Assembly (NCBI GenBank): GCA_015064785.1
Contig: SVRM01000029.1
Span: 1 to 40,734 of the forward strand
From: Oscillospiraceae bacterium
Lineage (GTDB): Bacteria > Bacillota > Clostridia > Oscillospirales > CAG-272
DNA: 40,734 bases
Reading direction: 5' to 3'
Shown here: positions 8,635 to 16,756 of the stretch, piece by piece
Numbering within the stretch: position 1 is the stretch's first letter
Layout: each line of letters opens with the position of its first letter
Notes under the pieces: model-generated
What the model was told of the DNA's origin: nothing
Databases searched by the model: none
What the model saw: the letters and a program-made list of their open reading frames with translations, nothing else
Translations under genes and position numbers: made by a program

Positions 8635-8916
8635 ATGATGAAATGGACGAAAATACTGCTGATCTGCCTTTGCATCTGGCTTGTCATCACCGCCGCTGAC
8701 CTTGTCCGTGTTGCGGGGATGCGTGAAAAGCCAATCTTCTGCGTAAACGTCTTCGGTGCGGATGACGGCGGATCGGGGACATACATCGGACTGTTATATC
8801 ACTACACCATTCGCGGCGACTTCATGCCCGAGGATGTCCCGCCGCACGTCATTGAATACACATGGCATCTGTGCGGAATTCCGATTCTGCACGGAGAGCC
8901 GATCATGAAAGATTAA
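8635..8916 (+). CDS. Small exported or membrane-anchored protein, unknown function
   Basis: A 93-residue product with an N-terminal hydrophobic helix (about residues 5-22) and a short outside part containing REKPIFCV, GADDGGSGTYIGLLYHY and a C-terminal TWHLCGIPILHGEP. AGAGG stands before two adjacent ATG codons at 8635 and 8638; I use the first. Small proteins with the KPIFC...DGGSG...GLGY pattern are known to me as uncharacterised proteins of Firmicutes. It lies 14 nt after copy 2 and 15 nt before copy 3 of the YLYP proteins and is surely co-transcribed. Confidence 0.7.
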   Translation: MMKWTKILLICLCIWLVITAADLVRVAGMREKPIFCVNVFGADDGGSGTYIGLLYHYTIRGDFMPEDVPPHVIEYTWHLCGIPILHGEPIMKD

Positions 8917-8931
8917 AGGAGCAAGATCATT

Positions 8932-9561
8932 ATGAAACGATTTCTGATAGTTCTGTTCACTGTTCTGCTGGTGCTCGGCTTGACCGCCTGTGAGCCGGAA
9001 GAGGTCGCTGACTATAAGCCCGTCATCTATCTCTACCCGACCGAGGAAACCGAGGTGCACGTCTCCCTCGACTACTCAGGGGCGCTGACAGTAACCTATC
9101 CCGACTACGGTACGGACGGCTGGCACGTCACAGCGTCTCCCGACGGGACACTGACCGATGCGGACGGACGGCAGTATTCCTATCTGTTCTGGGAAGGTGT
9201 TTCTGAAACAGAATATGACTTTACGGATGCCTACTGCATCGCAGGCAAGGATACCGCCGCATTTCTTCAGGAGATTTTACCGGCACTAGGGCTTTCCCCG
9301 CGCGAATACAACGAATTTATCGTCTACTGGCTGCCAAAAATGCAGGACAATCCCTACAATCTGATCGCATTCCAGACAAGAGCCTACACCGATGCGGCAA
9401 AGCTGCACATCACACCGACCCCCGATACCGTCATCCGCGTCTTCATGGCATACAAGCCGCTTGATAAAGCCGTCCCCACAGCAGACCATAATTTACCAAC
9501 CGCACCCGTGCGCAATGGTTTCACTGTGGTTGAGTGGGGCGGTGCGGAAATCAGCAATTGA
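8932..9561 (+). CDS. YLYP-domain lipoprotein, copy 3
   Basis: The 209-residue lipoprotein has lipobox LTAC (Cys20), then a single YLYP domain starting at KPVIYLYP (29-36) and ending in FTVVEWGGAE. It shares the motifs of copies 1 and 2, including YLFWEG, GLSPREYNEFIV and WLPKMQDNPYNLI. AAAGGAGCAAG precedes the ATG. It is the last gene of the five-gene plus-strand cluster and is followed by a terminator. Three paralogs within 3 kb indicate local duplication. Function unknown. Confidence 0.82.
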   Translation: MKRFLIVLFTVLLVLGLTACEPEEVADYKPVIYLYPTEETEVHVSLDYSGALTVTYPDYGTDGWHVTASPDGTLTDADGRQYSYLFWEGVSETEYDFTDAYCIAGKDTAAFLQEILPALGLSPREYNEFIVYWLPKMQDNPYNLIAFQTRAYTDAAKLHITPTPDTVIRVFMAYKPLDKAVPTADHNLPTAPVRNGFTVVEWGGAEISN

Positions 9562-9579
9562 TAACAACGCATAGAAAAG

Positions 9580-9622
9580 CCGCCTGACAGGAGCGTCAAA
9601 CCTCCGATCAGGCGGTATCTGT
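9580..9622. terminator. Bidirectional terminator between convergent operons
   Basis: CCGCCTGA (9580-9587) pairs with TCAGGCGG (9608-9615). T-rich sequence follows on the plus strand (TATCTGTTTTT) and on the minus strand (CTTTTCTAT). It separates the YLYP cluster from the convergent sugar-isomerase end of the next operon. Confidence 0.75.
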
Positions 9623-9629
9623 TTTTCGT

Positions 9630-10541
9630 TTATTCCACGGAATAGCCGTAGGCGGTGAGAATCGACACGCCGCACTCGTACAGCGCACGCTCCATCGCAT
9701 CAAACATAGTAGCGGGCGGCTCAGCGACGGACTCTTCTTTCCATCTGCGGCGATTGCCCTGCCAGTAGTTTGCCGGGCGCAGAGACGAATCACATTCAAA
9801 GGTGAAGTCACCCCTGTAGCCGATATCGCGCAGACCGCACATGACCTCGTCCACACTCATCGTACCGAGATACGGCATGATATGCTCATCCCCGTGTCCG
9901 CGATTGTCGTTGAAGTGCAGTGCGCGCAGATCAGATCCGAGTGTGACGATATCGTCATACTGATGCCCCTCGATGTTGGCGTGACCCGTATCCCAGCACG
10001 CGCCGAGCAGCGGATGGTCGGCATAGGCAAGGAAATCCTTCATGTCCTGTCCGGTATAGAAGTAATACCGTTCCCCCATGTTAGCACGGGTGCTGTTCTC
10101 AATCAGCAGCATGACGCCCGTTTTCTCCATTGTCGGAATCAGACGGCGGACAAAGCGCATATTCTGCTCAAAGTATTCCTCTTTGGAAAGTCCCATCTTC
10201 CATCCGGCATGATAGACTGTATGCGGGATGCCGAGTGCCGCACAGACCTCAATTGCCCGCGCGGTGACAGCGATCTGCAATTCCCAGTTCTGCTCAAATT
10301 CGAGCGGATTGCAGGACGGGGCATGAGACTGGACAAAGTTCATACCGAGTTCCTCTGCCGCGCGGCGGATGCGGTCGACCTCCTCGCGCCAGTTTTCCTG
10401 CATAAAGGGCGACGCGGCAGTGTTGTCCCCATACAGGCTCAGATCAATATGTCGGAAGCCCGCGCGGTGCAAAGCACGGATGCGATCGGCGTTGTCGGCA
10501 TAGATGCGACCGAAATCCCCGGTTGTCGTTGCCAGCTTCAT
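9630..10541 (-). CDS. Sugar phosphate isomerase/epimerase (xylose-isomerase-like TIM barrel)
   Basis: A cytoplasmic TIM-barrel protein of 303 residues in the AP-endonuclease-2/xylose-isomerase-like superfamily, which isomerises or epimerises sugars with a divalent metal. Metal-ligand motifs are visible in order: IENS (strand 5), WDTGHAN (strand 6), LHFNDNRGHGDEHIMPYLG (strand 7) and FECDSS (strand 8). The ATG at 10541 is 8 nt after GAGG and follows the upstream stop by 3 nt; a GTG one codon earlier is possible. It is the last gene of the operon with two GH99-like genes, so it may act on a sugar released by them. The substrate cannot be stated. Confidence 0.85.
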   Translation of the reverse strand: MKLATTTGDFGRIYADNADRIRALHRAGFRHIDLSLYGDNTAASPFMQENWREEVDRIRRAAEELGMNFVQSHAPSCNPLEFEQNWELQIAVTARAIEVCAALGIPHTVYHAGWKMGLSKEEYFEQNMRFVRRLIPTMEKTGVMLLIENSTRANMGERYYFYTGQDMKDFLAYADHPLLGACWDTGHANIEGHQYDDIVTLGSDLRALHFNDNRGHGDEHIMPYLGTMSVDEVMCGLRDIGYRGDFTFECDSSLRPANYWQGNRRRWKEESVAEPPATMFDAMERALYECGVSILTAYGYSVE

Positions 10542-10544
10542 CAC

Positions 10545-11672
10545 TCAATCCTCGTCCACAAAAACCTTTTTGATCGCTTCCAGATAGCCGTAGCCGTACA
10601 GATCGTCCGGCTCCAGATAGCTCGTTTCCGTCCATTCATTCCACGAGTTGATTGTGATCAGCGGCACAGGCAGATCGTGGCTGTCCACAAACGCCTTGAC
10701 ACGGCGAAGCGCATCCTCGACATTCTCGGGCGTGTTGTTCTTGACAATGCCGCCGCGGAACGAATCAAAGCGCGGATTGTTGTCCCAGCCAAGGGAGATG
10801 TGCGGATAATACGGCACATCGTACTTGTCATAGAACTCCTGCCACTTCTGCTCCGCATCGTCGGTGATTTCGCGGTAATCGCGGTCAATGTTCAGAAAAT
10901 GCACGTACTGATAGTTGGTCAGCGAATCAAAGCCGAGTGCTTCGAGAATTTCAGCGGTTGAACGGCGGGAGCCTGCATTGGTGTCAACACCGCTGAGGTT
11001 CGGAACAGCAAGGGTTCTGTCACCCCACTGCGTCAGCTGCAGCTCCAGACCCGCGTGCCCTGCCGCGACCACCTTTGCGCGGAATTCATCGATACAGCGG
11101 CGTGTGTTTTCCAGACCGCCAAGACCTGCAATCAGGTTCTCAACATCGTAAATCATGAAGACCGGCTTGCCGTCGATCTTGTAATACTGCGGATGCGAGA
11201 AATATTTGTTGATGAGTCTGTCACAGATGATGTTCCACTGTACCTCATCCTGCTTGCCCGACCAGATCAGATTGCCCTGCTCTGCCGTGCGCTTGTCCCA
11301 CGTGGAAACCGCATCGTGATTGGCCCACATCAGATAGAACTTCATGCGGTCATTGTTCTTCGCTTTCAAAAAGCCGTTGTTGAGACACTGCTCCAAAAAC
11401 GGTCTGTCATCGTACCAGTACCAGTCATAAATGAAGACATTGACGCCGTGGTCAGCCGCGGCGTTGATTTCCATTTCCATGACGTACGGGTCAGCCTCGT
11501 TGACATATCCCCATAAGGGCTTTCTCGGCCACTGATGTCCGGGATACTTTGCCCCCGCCGCCTTGACCGACTGCCATTCGCCGTAGCCCTCCGGCCAGAA
11601 AATACGGGAGCGTGGTTCGTCGCCCGTGTAGGACGGCCAGATGTATGCGGCAATATCGTATTGCTTTTTCAT
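10545..11672 (-). CDS. GH99-like / WbsX family glycan enzyme, copy B
   Basis: A 375-residue protein of the glycosyltransferase-WbsX family, which has a GH99-like (endo-alpha-mannosidase type) barrel. Features are YIWPSYTGDEPRSRIFWPEG at the N terminus (residues 10-29), FIYDWYWY, FMIYDVE, and NSWNEWTE near the C terminus. The EWxE pair (Glu346, Glu349) matches the two catalytic acids known in GH99. No signal peptide, so it would act in the cytoplasm. GAGGT precedes the ATG. It is a clear tandem paralog of the gene 9 nt upstream. It could be a hydrolase or a transferase; the EWxE pair favours alpha-mannosidase-like hydrolysis, by inference. Confidence 0.82.
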   Translation of the reverse strand: MKKQYDIAAYIWPSYTGDEPRSRIFWPEGYGEWQSVKAAGAKYPGHQWPRKPLWGYVNEADPYVMEMEINAAADHGVNVFIYDWYWYDDRPFLEQCLNNGFLKAKNNDRMKFYLMWANHDAVSTWDKRTAEQGNLIWSGKQDEVQWNIICDRLINKYFSHPQYYKIDGKPVFMIYDVENLIAGLGGLENTRRCIDEFRAKVVAAGHAGLELQLTQWGDRTLAVPNLSGVDTNAGSRRSTAEILEALGFDSLTNYQYVHFLNIDRDYREITDDAEQKWQEFYDKYDVPYYPHISLGWDNNPRFDSFRGGIVKNNTPENVEDALRRVKAFVDSHDLPVPLITINSWNEWTETSYLEPDDLYGYGYLEAIKKVFVDED

Positions 11673-11681
11673 GCTGTTACC

Positions 11682-12803
11682 TCATTCATTCTCATCCACA
11701 AATACTTTTTTGATCGCTTCCAGATAGCCGTAGCCGTTGAGATCATCCGGCTGTAAATAGCTTGCCTCCGTCCATTCGTTCCACGAGTTGACGGTAATCA
11801 GCGGAGCAGGCTGCTCATGCGCATCGACAAACGCCTTGATGCGGCGGAAGCCCTCCTCGACAGCGGCAGGGGTATTGTTCTTCACGACACCGGGACGGAA
11901 CGAGGTGAATCGCGGATTGTTGTCCCAGCCAAGAGAAATGTGCGGGTAATAGGGAATGCCGTAGCGGTCAGTGTATTCCTGCCACTTCTTTTCCGCATCA
12001 ACGATAATGTCGGCGTAATCGCGGTCCATATTGCCGACAGCCGAGACAAACTGATAGTTGGTCAGAGAATCAAAGCCGAGTCCTTCCAGCACCTCGGTCG
12101 TGGAAATTCTGCCGGCATTGCCGTCGACACCGGTCACATTGAAAATCGCCTCGCCCATCTGCATCAGCTGCAGCTCCAGTCCCGGATGCCCGGCGGCAAC
12201 AACCTTTGCGCGGAACTCATCGACACAGCGGCGTGCGTTTTCCATACCGCCCAGACCTTCGATCATATTGACGACATCATAGATCATAAAGACCGGCTTT
12301 CCATCGATCTTATAATAAGACGGGTGCGAGAAATACTTTTCAATGATGCGGTCACAGATGATGTTCCACTGGGTTTCATCCTGCTTGCCCGACCAGATCA
12401 TATTGTTCTGCTCTGCTGTGCGCTTGTCCCACAAAGACATCGCATCGTGGTTTGCCCACATCAGATAGAACTTCATGCGGTCGTTGTTCTTTGCGCCCAG
12501 AAAACCGTTGTCAAGGCACTGCTCCAAAAACGGCTGACCGTCGTACCAGTACCAGTCATAGATGAAAACATTGACGCCGTGGTCTGCCGCCGCATTGATC
12601 TGCATTTCCATGACATACGGGTCGGCCTCATTGCAGTAGCCCCACAAGGGCTTTCTCGGCCACTGATGTCCTGGATATTTCGGACCTGCCGCCTTGACCG
12701 TCTGCCATTCTCCATAGCCCTCCGGCCAGAAGATACGCGCACGAGGTTCATCGCCTGTGTATGCCGGCCAGATAAATGCTGCGATATCGTATTGCTTTTT
12801 CAT
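11682..12803 (-). CDS. GH99-like / WbsX family glycan enzyme, copy A
   Basis: A 373-residue paralog of the next gene. The N-terminal 210 residues and the C-terminal 100 are nearly alike in both; the stretch around residues 213-260 differs (here QMGEAIFNVTGVDGNAG, with a small length change). The NSWNEWTE motif with Glu343 and Glu346 is intact. No signal peptide. The start lies 1 nt after the stop of the DUF4085 gene, with AGGAG about 10 nt upstream. Same operon as the rRNA and tRNA methyltransferases upstream and the TIM-barrel isomerase downstream. Confidence 0.82.
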   Translation of the reverse strand: MKKQYDIAAFIWPAYTGDEPRARIFWPEGYGEWQTVKAAGPKYPGHQWPRKPLWGYCNEADPYVMEMQINAAADHGVNVFIYDWYWYDGQPFLEQCLDNGFLGAKNNDRMKFYLMWANHDAMSLWDKRTAEQNNMIWSGKQDETQWNIICDRIIEKYFSHPSYYKIDGKPVFMIYDVVNMIEGLGGMENARRCVDEFRAKVVAAGHPGLELQLMQMGEAIFNVTGVDGNAGRISTTEVLEGLGFDSLTNYQFVSAVGNMDRDYADIIVDAEKKWQEYTDRYGIPYYPHISLGWDNNPRFTSFRPGVVKNNTPAAVEEGFRRIKAFVDAHEQPAPLITVNSWNEWTEASYLQPDDLNGYGYLEAIKKVFVDENE

Positions 12804-12804
12804 G

Positions 12805-14016
12805 TTATTGTTTCTCCTGTGGATTGTATAGTTCGACTCCCCAATGACAGCTCTGAAAGCCGTTATCGAAAAAGATGTTGAAAAACGGGGTCATTTTGTT
12901 GGCGGCTTCCGTATCGGTGGGCTTTGGCTGTGACAGAAGCATTTCGACAAACGCTTCTGTTACTGTGCCGACAATCACCCGCCCATACCGCCAATCGGTA
13001 TCCTTGACCGCACCGTATCCGAGTGCCAGCGCAATCGCTTCGGTTTCTTCCTTCCAACAATGGATTTCAAACGTCTTTGCCGTTTGCAGGGCATCCTTTA
13101 TGATCGCCATCCAGCGGTTGTTGTCCTGCTCCGTATCGTCAAGATAGAGCGTATCCCCGGAAAACACATTGACGGGAACCGCCGGTGCCGGTGTCAGCTC
13201 CCCGATCAGATCGGTCAGCACAGCACGCATATCCGGTTCGAGATCATCAAAGTCGGGTGTGATGCCCGTCTGCACCTCAATTTTCTCACATGCAACCGTC
13301 AAATATCGCAGCGCGGTTTTTCCGGTCAGCAGCATGTGTACTTCATATCCGGCATCAGTGCGGTAAAGCTCGTCGTAAAGGTAGATCACGTTGGAGTCAA
13401 GCACGCCGTCACCGCCCATTTTTTTGCGGATAACCAGTCCCCGTTCCCGTTCATACCGGGTGACACCGCGGAATGTAACAAGACAGTACGGCGTTTTCCC
13501 GCCGATGTATCCGCCGTCGCGGAGAAGCATTGTTACCGTGCCCCCGTCTTTTTCAAGCCGCAGCACGTTTGCATCGTGAAAGCGGAATGCCGCACGCAGC
13601 GCCGGCGGAATATCCTGTGCACCAAGTTCCGCCTCTGCCGCTGCGTTGATCCGCTCCCACGCCGCTCTGTTTGCAGTTTCCTCCACGACAAGACGCTGAT
13701 AATCGCGTTCCGTCATGCGGTTCAGTGCAAGCAGACGCTTGTCCGCCGTTTCCCGAAACCATGCAGGGTATGCGGAAGCAGCATATTTCAGCTTGCCCCG
13801 ATAACAGTCCCGGAAGCACGCAATCGTCTCCGACGGATCAAAGGGCTCCTCTCCCCGGTGTATGGAACGGTCATAGTCGATTTCTTTTTCAAGGTCATGT
13901 TCATAGAGGGCGCGAATATCCGCATCGGTATAGTCCCTGTCCGCAACCACTGTCATACCCGAGGTGTAATACATCCGCTGCATGAGATCATACCATTCTT
14001 TGGTATAATATTTCAC
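12805..14016 (-). CDS. DUF4085-type protein
   Basis: A 403-residue soluble protein whose N-terminal part (MKYYTKEWYDLMQRMYY) matches the DUF4085 family start; a role is not established. The first 250 residues are charged and helical, with a beta-rich stretch around 145-225 (FHDANVLRLEKDGGTVTMLL, then CLVTFRGVTRYE). The last 150 residues contain the conserved-looking IHCWKEETEAIALALGYGAV and end in HWGVELYNPQEKQ. It starts 12 nt after rsmI, so it is co-transcribed with it. No catalytic motif is recognised. Confidence 0.7.
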   Translation of the reverse strand: MKYYTKEWYDLMQRMYYTSGMTVVADRDYTDADIRALYEHDLEKEIDYDRSIHRGEEPFDPSETIACFRDCYRGKLKYAASAYPAWFRETADKRLLALNRMTERDYQRLVVEETANRAAWERINAAAEAELGAQDIPPALRAAFRFHDANVLRLEKDGGTVTMLLRDGGYIGGKTPYCLVTFRGVTRYERERGLVIRKKMGGDGVLDSNVIYLYDELYRTDAGYEVHMLLTGKTALRYLTVACEKIEVQTGITPDFDDLEPDMRAVLTDLIGELTPAPAVPVNVFSGDTLYLDDTEQDNNRWMAIIKDALQTAKTFEIHCWKEETEAIALALGYGAVKDTDWRYGRVIVGTVTEAFVEMLLSQPKPTDTEAANKMTPFFNIFFDNGFQSCHWGVELYNPQEKQ

Positions 14017-14028
14017 GTAGTCTCCTTA

Positions 14029-14955
14029 TTATAATACCGCCTGATAAATCTCGTTTCTCGGTACACCGCGCAGCTTGGCAACCGCCTTGATCGCATCGAG
14101 TTTTTTTGCTTCGGGATGCTCCGCCATGTACGCCGCAACGTGTTCGGCGGGTGTCAGCGATGCCCAGTCTGCCTGCGCCTGCACCTCTGCCTGCGGACAG
14201 CCGCCGACGATGAGGACATATTCCCCGCGCGGATCGTGTTCTTTGTAATAGGAAACCGCCTCACCGACGGTGATACGCATCGCTTCTTCATTGCGCTTGG
14301 TCAGCTCCCGGCACAGGGAAATCGGACGTGCCTCACCAAATGCCGCCGCAAAGTCGTCCAGCGTCGCGCGGAGCTTATGCGGTGCTTCGTAGAAAATCAT
14401 GGTACGTTCTTCTGTTTTCAAAAAATCAAGACGCGCGCGCCGCTCACTTTTCTGCGTGGACAGAAAGCCTTCAAAGACAAACCGTCCCGTCGGCAGTCCT
14501 GACAGCGTCAATGCAGTAATTGCGGCACAGCAGCCGGGAACGCTGATGACACGGATGCCGCGCTCCCCGCACAGACGCACCAGATCCTCACCGGGATCGG
14601 AGATGGCCGGCGTGCCCGCGTCGGTAATCAGCGCACAGGACTGACCTGCGGCGAGTTTTGCCACAATCTCCTCGCCGCGCTGCCGCTTGTTGTGCTCAAA
14701 ATAACTGATGAGCGGACGGTGGATATCAAAACACGCAAGCAGCTTTGCCGAGTTGCGTGTGTCCTCCGCCGCGATGAAATCGACACCGGAGAGTACCTTC
14801 AGCGCACGTGCGGACAGATCGGCTAAATTGCCGATCGGCGTTGCGACAAGATACAAGGTCGATGGCTCAATCTTGTTTTTTTCTTCTTTATCATTCGATC
14901 CGAGGGAGGCAAGCTCCTCCGGAAGTTCATAATCATGGGTTTTGATACTGCTCAT
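14029..14955 (-). CDS. rsmI: 16S rRNA (cytidine1402-2'-O)-methyltransferase
   Basis: RsmI transfers a methyl group from S-adenosylmethionine to the ribose of C1402 in the decoding site of 16S rRNA. Family motifs are LYLVATPIGNLADLS, AEDTRNSAKLL, ISYFEHN, ITDAGTPAISDPGEDLV and FYEAPHKL. I place the start at 14955 (MSSIKTHDY) because GGAG lies 6 nt before it; the frame stays open further upstream but inside the neighbouring gene. The result is 308 residues with about 33 polar residues before the point where most RsmI proteins begin. It overlaps the end of the upstream methyltransferase gene by 23 nt, a common pairing in Firmicutes. Confidence 0.93.
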   Translation of the reverse strand: MSSIKTHDYELPEELASLGSNDKEEKNKIEPSTLYLVATPIGNLADLSARALKVLSGVDFIAAEDTRNSAKLLACFDIHRPLISYFEHNKRQRGEEIVAKLAAGQSCALITDAGTPAISDPGEDLVRLCGERGIRVISVPGCCAAITALTLSGLPTGRFVFEGFLSTQKSERRARLDFLKTEERTMIFYEAPHKLRATLDDFAAAFGEARPISLCRELTKRNEEAMRITVGEAVSYYKEHDPRGEYVLIVGGCPQAEVQAQADWASLTPAEHVAAYMAEHPEAKKLDAIKAVAKLRGVPRNEIYQAVL

Positions 14956-15688
14956 GAAATGCTCCGTTTTCGTAAATATAGCGGCACTCCGCGCTTTCCG
15001 CTCCATCCTCGTCGGTCAGAAGCAGGGGCTTTGTCACAAACATACCGTGTGCGGCGCCTTTTTTCGCCTCAACCAGAATGAGGCTGGGAACATGGTTTTT
15101 CGATGCATATACCGTTGTCATGCGCTTCGGGGTCAGACCGGCATCGCACATGGCACACAACAGCTCCGCCTCTCTGTCCGGGCGGAATACGACGGTGAAA
15201 TACCCGCCGAACTTCAGAATCCGCGATGCGGCACGGCAGAAATCGGCAATCGTGCCATGTACCTCATGGCGTGCGATGTCCTTTTCAGCATGGGCATTGC
15301 CAACACCCGACGCCGCCCGCATATACGGCGGATTGGAAAACACCGCGTCCACTTCACCGCCAACATCGTCCGCGGTCAAATCACGCACATCCCGGCAAAC
15401 GGGGATCACGCGGTCATAAAGCCCGTTGTCCTGCGCGTTGCGTGCAATCAGATCGCAGAAGGAGGCTTGCAGCTCCACCGCGTGGAGCTGCGCAAATGCC
15501 CCTCTCTGCGCGCACAGAAGCGCGATGACGCCGGTACCCGACCCAAGGTCCACCGCACGTCCCCGCACCCTGCGGCGCACGTAGGCAGACAGAAGATACG
15601 CATCCGTGCCGAACGTCAGACCATCGGTCATGGAAGTCAGCGACAGATGCTCATTGATCTGCTCTGTTTTTTCACTTTGTCCGTTCAC
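14933..15688 (-). CDS. tRNA1(Val) (adenine37-N6)-methyltransferase-like protein
   Basis: A 251-residue class I SAM-dependent methyltransferase of the TrmN6/YfiC type, which in characterised members methylates N6 of adenine 37 in a tRNA. Motif I is DLGSGTG (47-53) and the amino-methyltransferase motif is NPPY (119-122). The N-terminal TFGTDAYLLSAYV is also typical. It begins at a GTG with AAGGAGG 7 nt upstream. The gene overlaps rsmI by 23 nt. The Firmicutes members of this family are usually annotated by homology only, so the exact target is inference. Confidence 0.87.
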   Translation of the reverse strand: MNGQSEKTEQINEHLSLTSMTDGLTFGTDAYLLSAYVRRRVRGRAVDLGSGTGVIALLCAQRGAFAQLHAVELQASFCDLIARNAQDNGLYDRVIPVCRDVRDLTADDVGGEVDAVFSNPPYMRAASGVGNAHAEKDIARHEVHGTIADFCRAASRILKFGGYFTVVFRPDREAELLCAMCDAGLTPKRMTTVYASKNHVPSLILVEAKKGAAHGMFVTKPLLLTDEDGAESAECRYIYENGAFHEQYQNP

Positions 15689-15709
15689 GGATGCGCCTCC
15701 TTTTATGTT

Positions 15710-16255
15710 TTATTTCATCATCCGGTTCAGAATAACCTCCTGCGGCTCATCAGCATTCCGCGCAAGCACATAGGTCATATTGCCCCACAGATGTCCGGCG
15801 CGTACCATTCTGTCAAGAAAGCGCTCCGGTGTCCATGTACCGCAGAGATTCGACTGCTCCAATCCCTGACAGCGGATCTGAACATAAATCTTGCCGACAG
15901 GGGAGGTATCCGTCACGCGCTCAAGAAGCTCGGAAAATGCCGCCGTATATGCCGCATCAAAGTTGATCGGACGCAGATCAGCGATTTCTGCCTCCTCCTG
16001 CCACGGATAGGCAAACGGACACACAGGTCGCTTCTCTGCCTGGCGCAGAAATATCTCACCGCCCAATACGTCCGCATCCGTCGTAATCCGGTACAGAACA
16101 CCTCCGCCGTCGCAGAGGAAGCCCCGGATATTCTGCAGCCGATCAAAGGTCGGAATCGCCGTCAGTCTTCCGTCTGAGGAGCACAGCGTTTCATTGCCAG
16201 CCGCTCCAACGGCAAACAGCGTTACATCAAATCCGTATCCAAATATTTCTCTCAT
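15710..16255 (-). CDS. Hypothetical protein
   Basis: A 181-residue soluble protein starting MREIFGYGFDVTLFAVGAAG. The ATG at 16255 has AAAGGG 6 nt upstream; a TTG 15 nt earlier is less likely. A glycine-rich patch (GFLCDGGGVLYRI, about residues 46-58) and a mid region ERPV-type KRPVCPFAYPW are the only striking features. The last residues form a helix ending in ILNRMMK. I recognise no family. It lies 21 nt upstream of the tRNA methyltransferase and is probably the first gene of that operon. Confidence 0.65.
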   Translation of the reverse strand: MREIFGYGFDVTLFAVGAAGNETLCSSDGRLTAIPTFDRLQNIRGFLCDGGGVLYRITTDADVLGGEIFLRQAEKRPVCPFAYPWQEEAEIADLRPINFDAAYTAAFSELLERVTDTSPVGKIYVQIRCQGLEQSNLCGTWTPERFLDRMVRAGHLWGNMTYVLARNADEPQEVILNRMMK

Positions 16256-16335
16256 ACATAACCCTTTCAAAATTTGTTTTCAAAATGGAATGTCCTGCGT
16301 CATGTATGATGATTGTGATCCATGCTGTGCACGGA

Positions 16336-16373
16336 TGAAAAATGGCCGCTGTACACACAGCACAGCAGCCATC
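16336..16373 (-). terminator. Terminator after the ferredoxin gene
   Basis: On the minus strand ATGGCTGCTGT pairs with ACAGCGGCCAT (arms 16362-16372 and 16342-16352, one wobble pair), followed by TTTTC. It ends the ferredoxin transcript. Confidence 0.75.
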
Positions 16374-16390
16374 ATTCGGTTGTTGACGAA

Positions 16391-16561
16391 TTACTCGGGC
16401 TTCGGAGCCTCGACGGGACATACGCCTGCGCAGGTACCGCAGTCGATGCATTCATCAGCGTTGATGACGTACTTGCCATCTTCTTCTGCAATCGCATTGG
16501 TCGGGCATTCGCTTTCGCAGGAACCGCAAGCGATGCAATCATCAGTAATGATATAAGCCAT
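16391..16561 (-). CDS. 2[4Fe-4S] ferredoxin
   Basis: A clostridial-type bacterial ferredoxin of 56 residues, a soluble low-potential electron carrier used by hydrogenase, pyruvate:ferredoxin oxidoreductase and related enzymes. Both cluster motifs are complete: Cys9, Cys12, Cys15, Cys19 (CIACGSCESECP) and Cys38, Cys41, Cys44, Cys48 (CIDCGTCAGVCP). I start at 16561 because GGAGGTG lies 6 nt upstream and the mature family begins MAYxITDxC. The gene has its own promoter and terminator, so it is expressed alone. The presence of this protein supports an anaerobic lifestyle. Confidence 0.96.
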   Translation of the reverse strand: MAYIITDDCIACGSCESECPTNAIAEEDGKYVINADECIDCGTCAGVCPVEAPKPE

Positions 16562-16624
16562 AGTTTTCACCTCCAAGTATTACCGGGTGCCGTTGTTGTG
16601 AAACACGCCCCAGCGTTTATTATT

Positions 16625-16652
16625 ATTGTATCAGATTTTTCGGTTTTGTCAA
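16625..16652 (-). promoter_or_regulatory. Ferredoxin promoter
   Basis: Minus strand TTGACA (16647-16652), 16-base spacer, TACAAT (16625-16630), giving a leader of about 60 nt before the ATG at 16561. Confidence 0.7.
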
Positions 16653-16756
16653 TACCCTTGCGCATGTTTTCTGATAATTTTTTCAAAAAAATTTTTATGC
16701 ACCGATGTATTTCACGAAAAAATCACGCAATCTGTGGATATCCGTCACAAACACCG

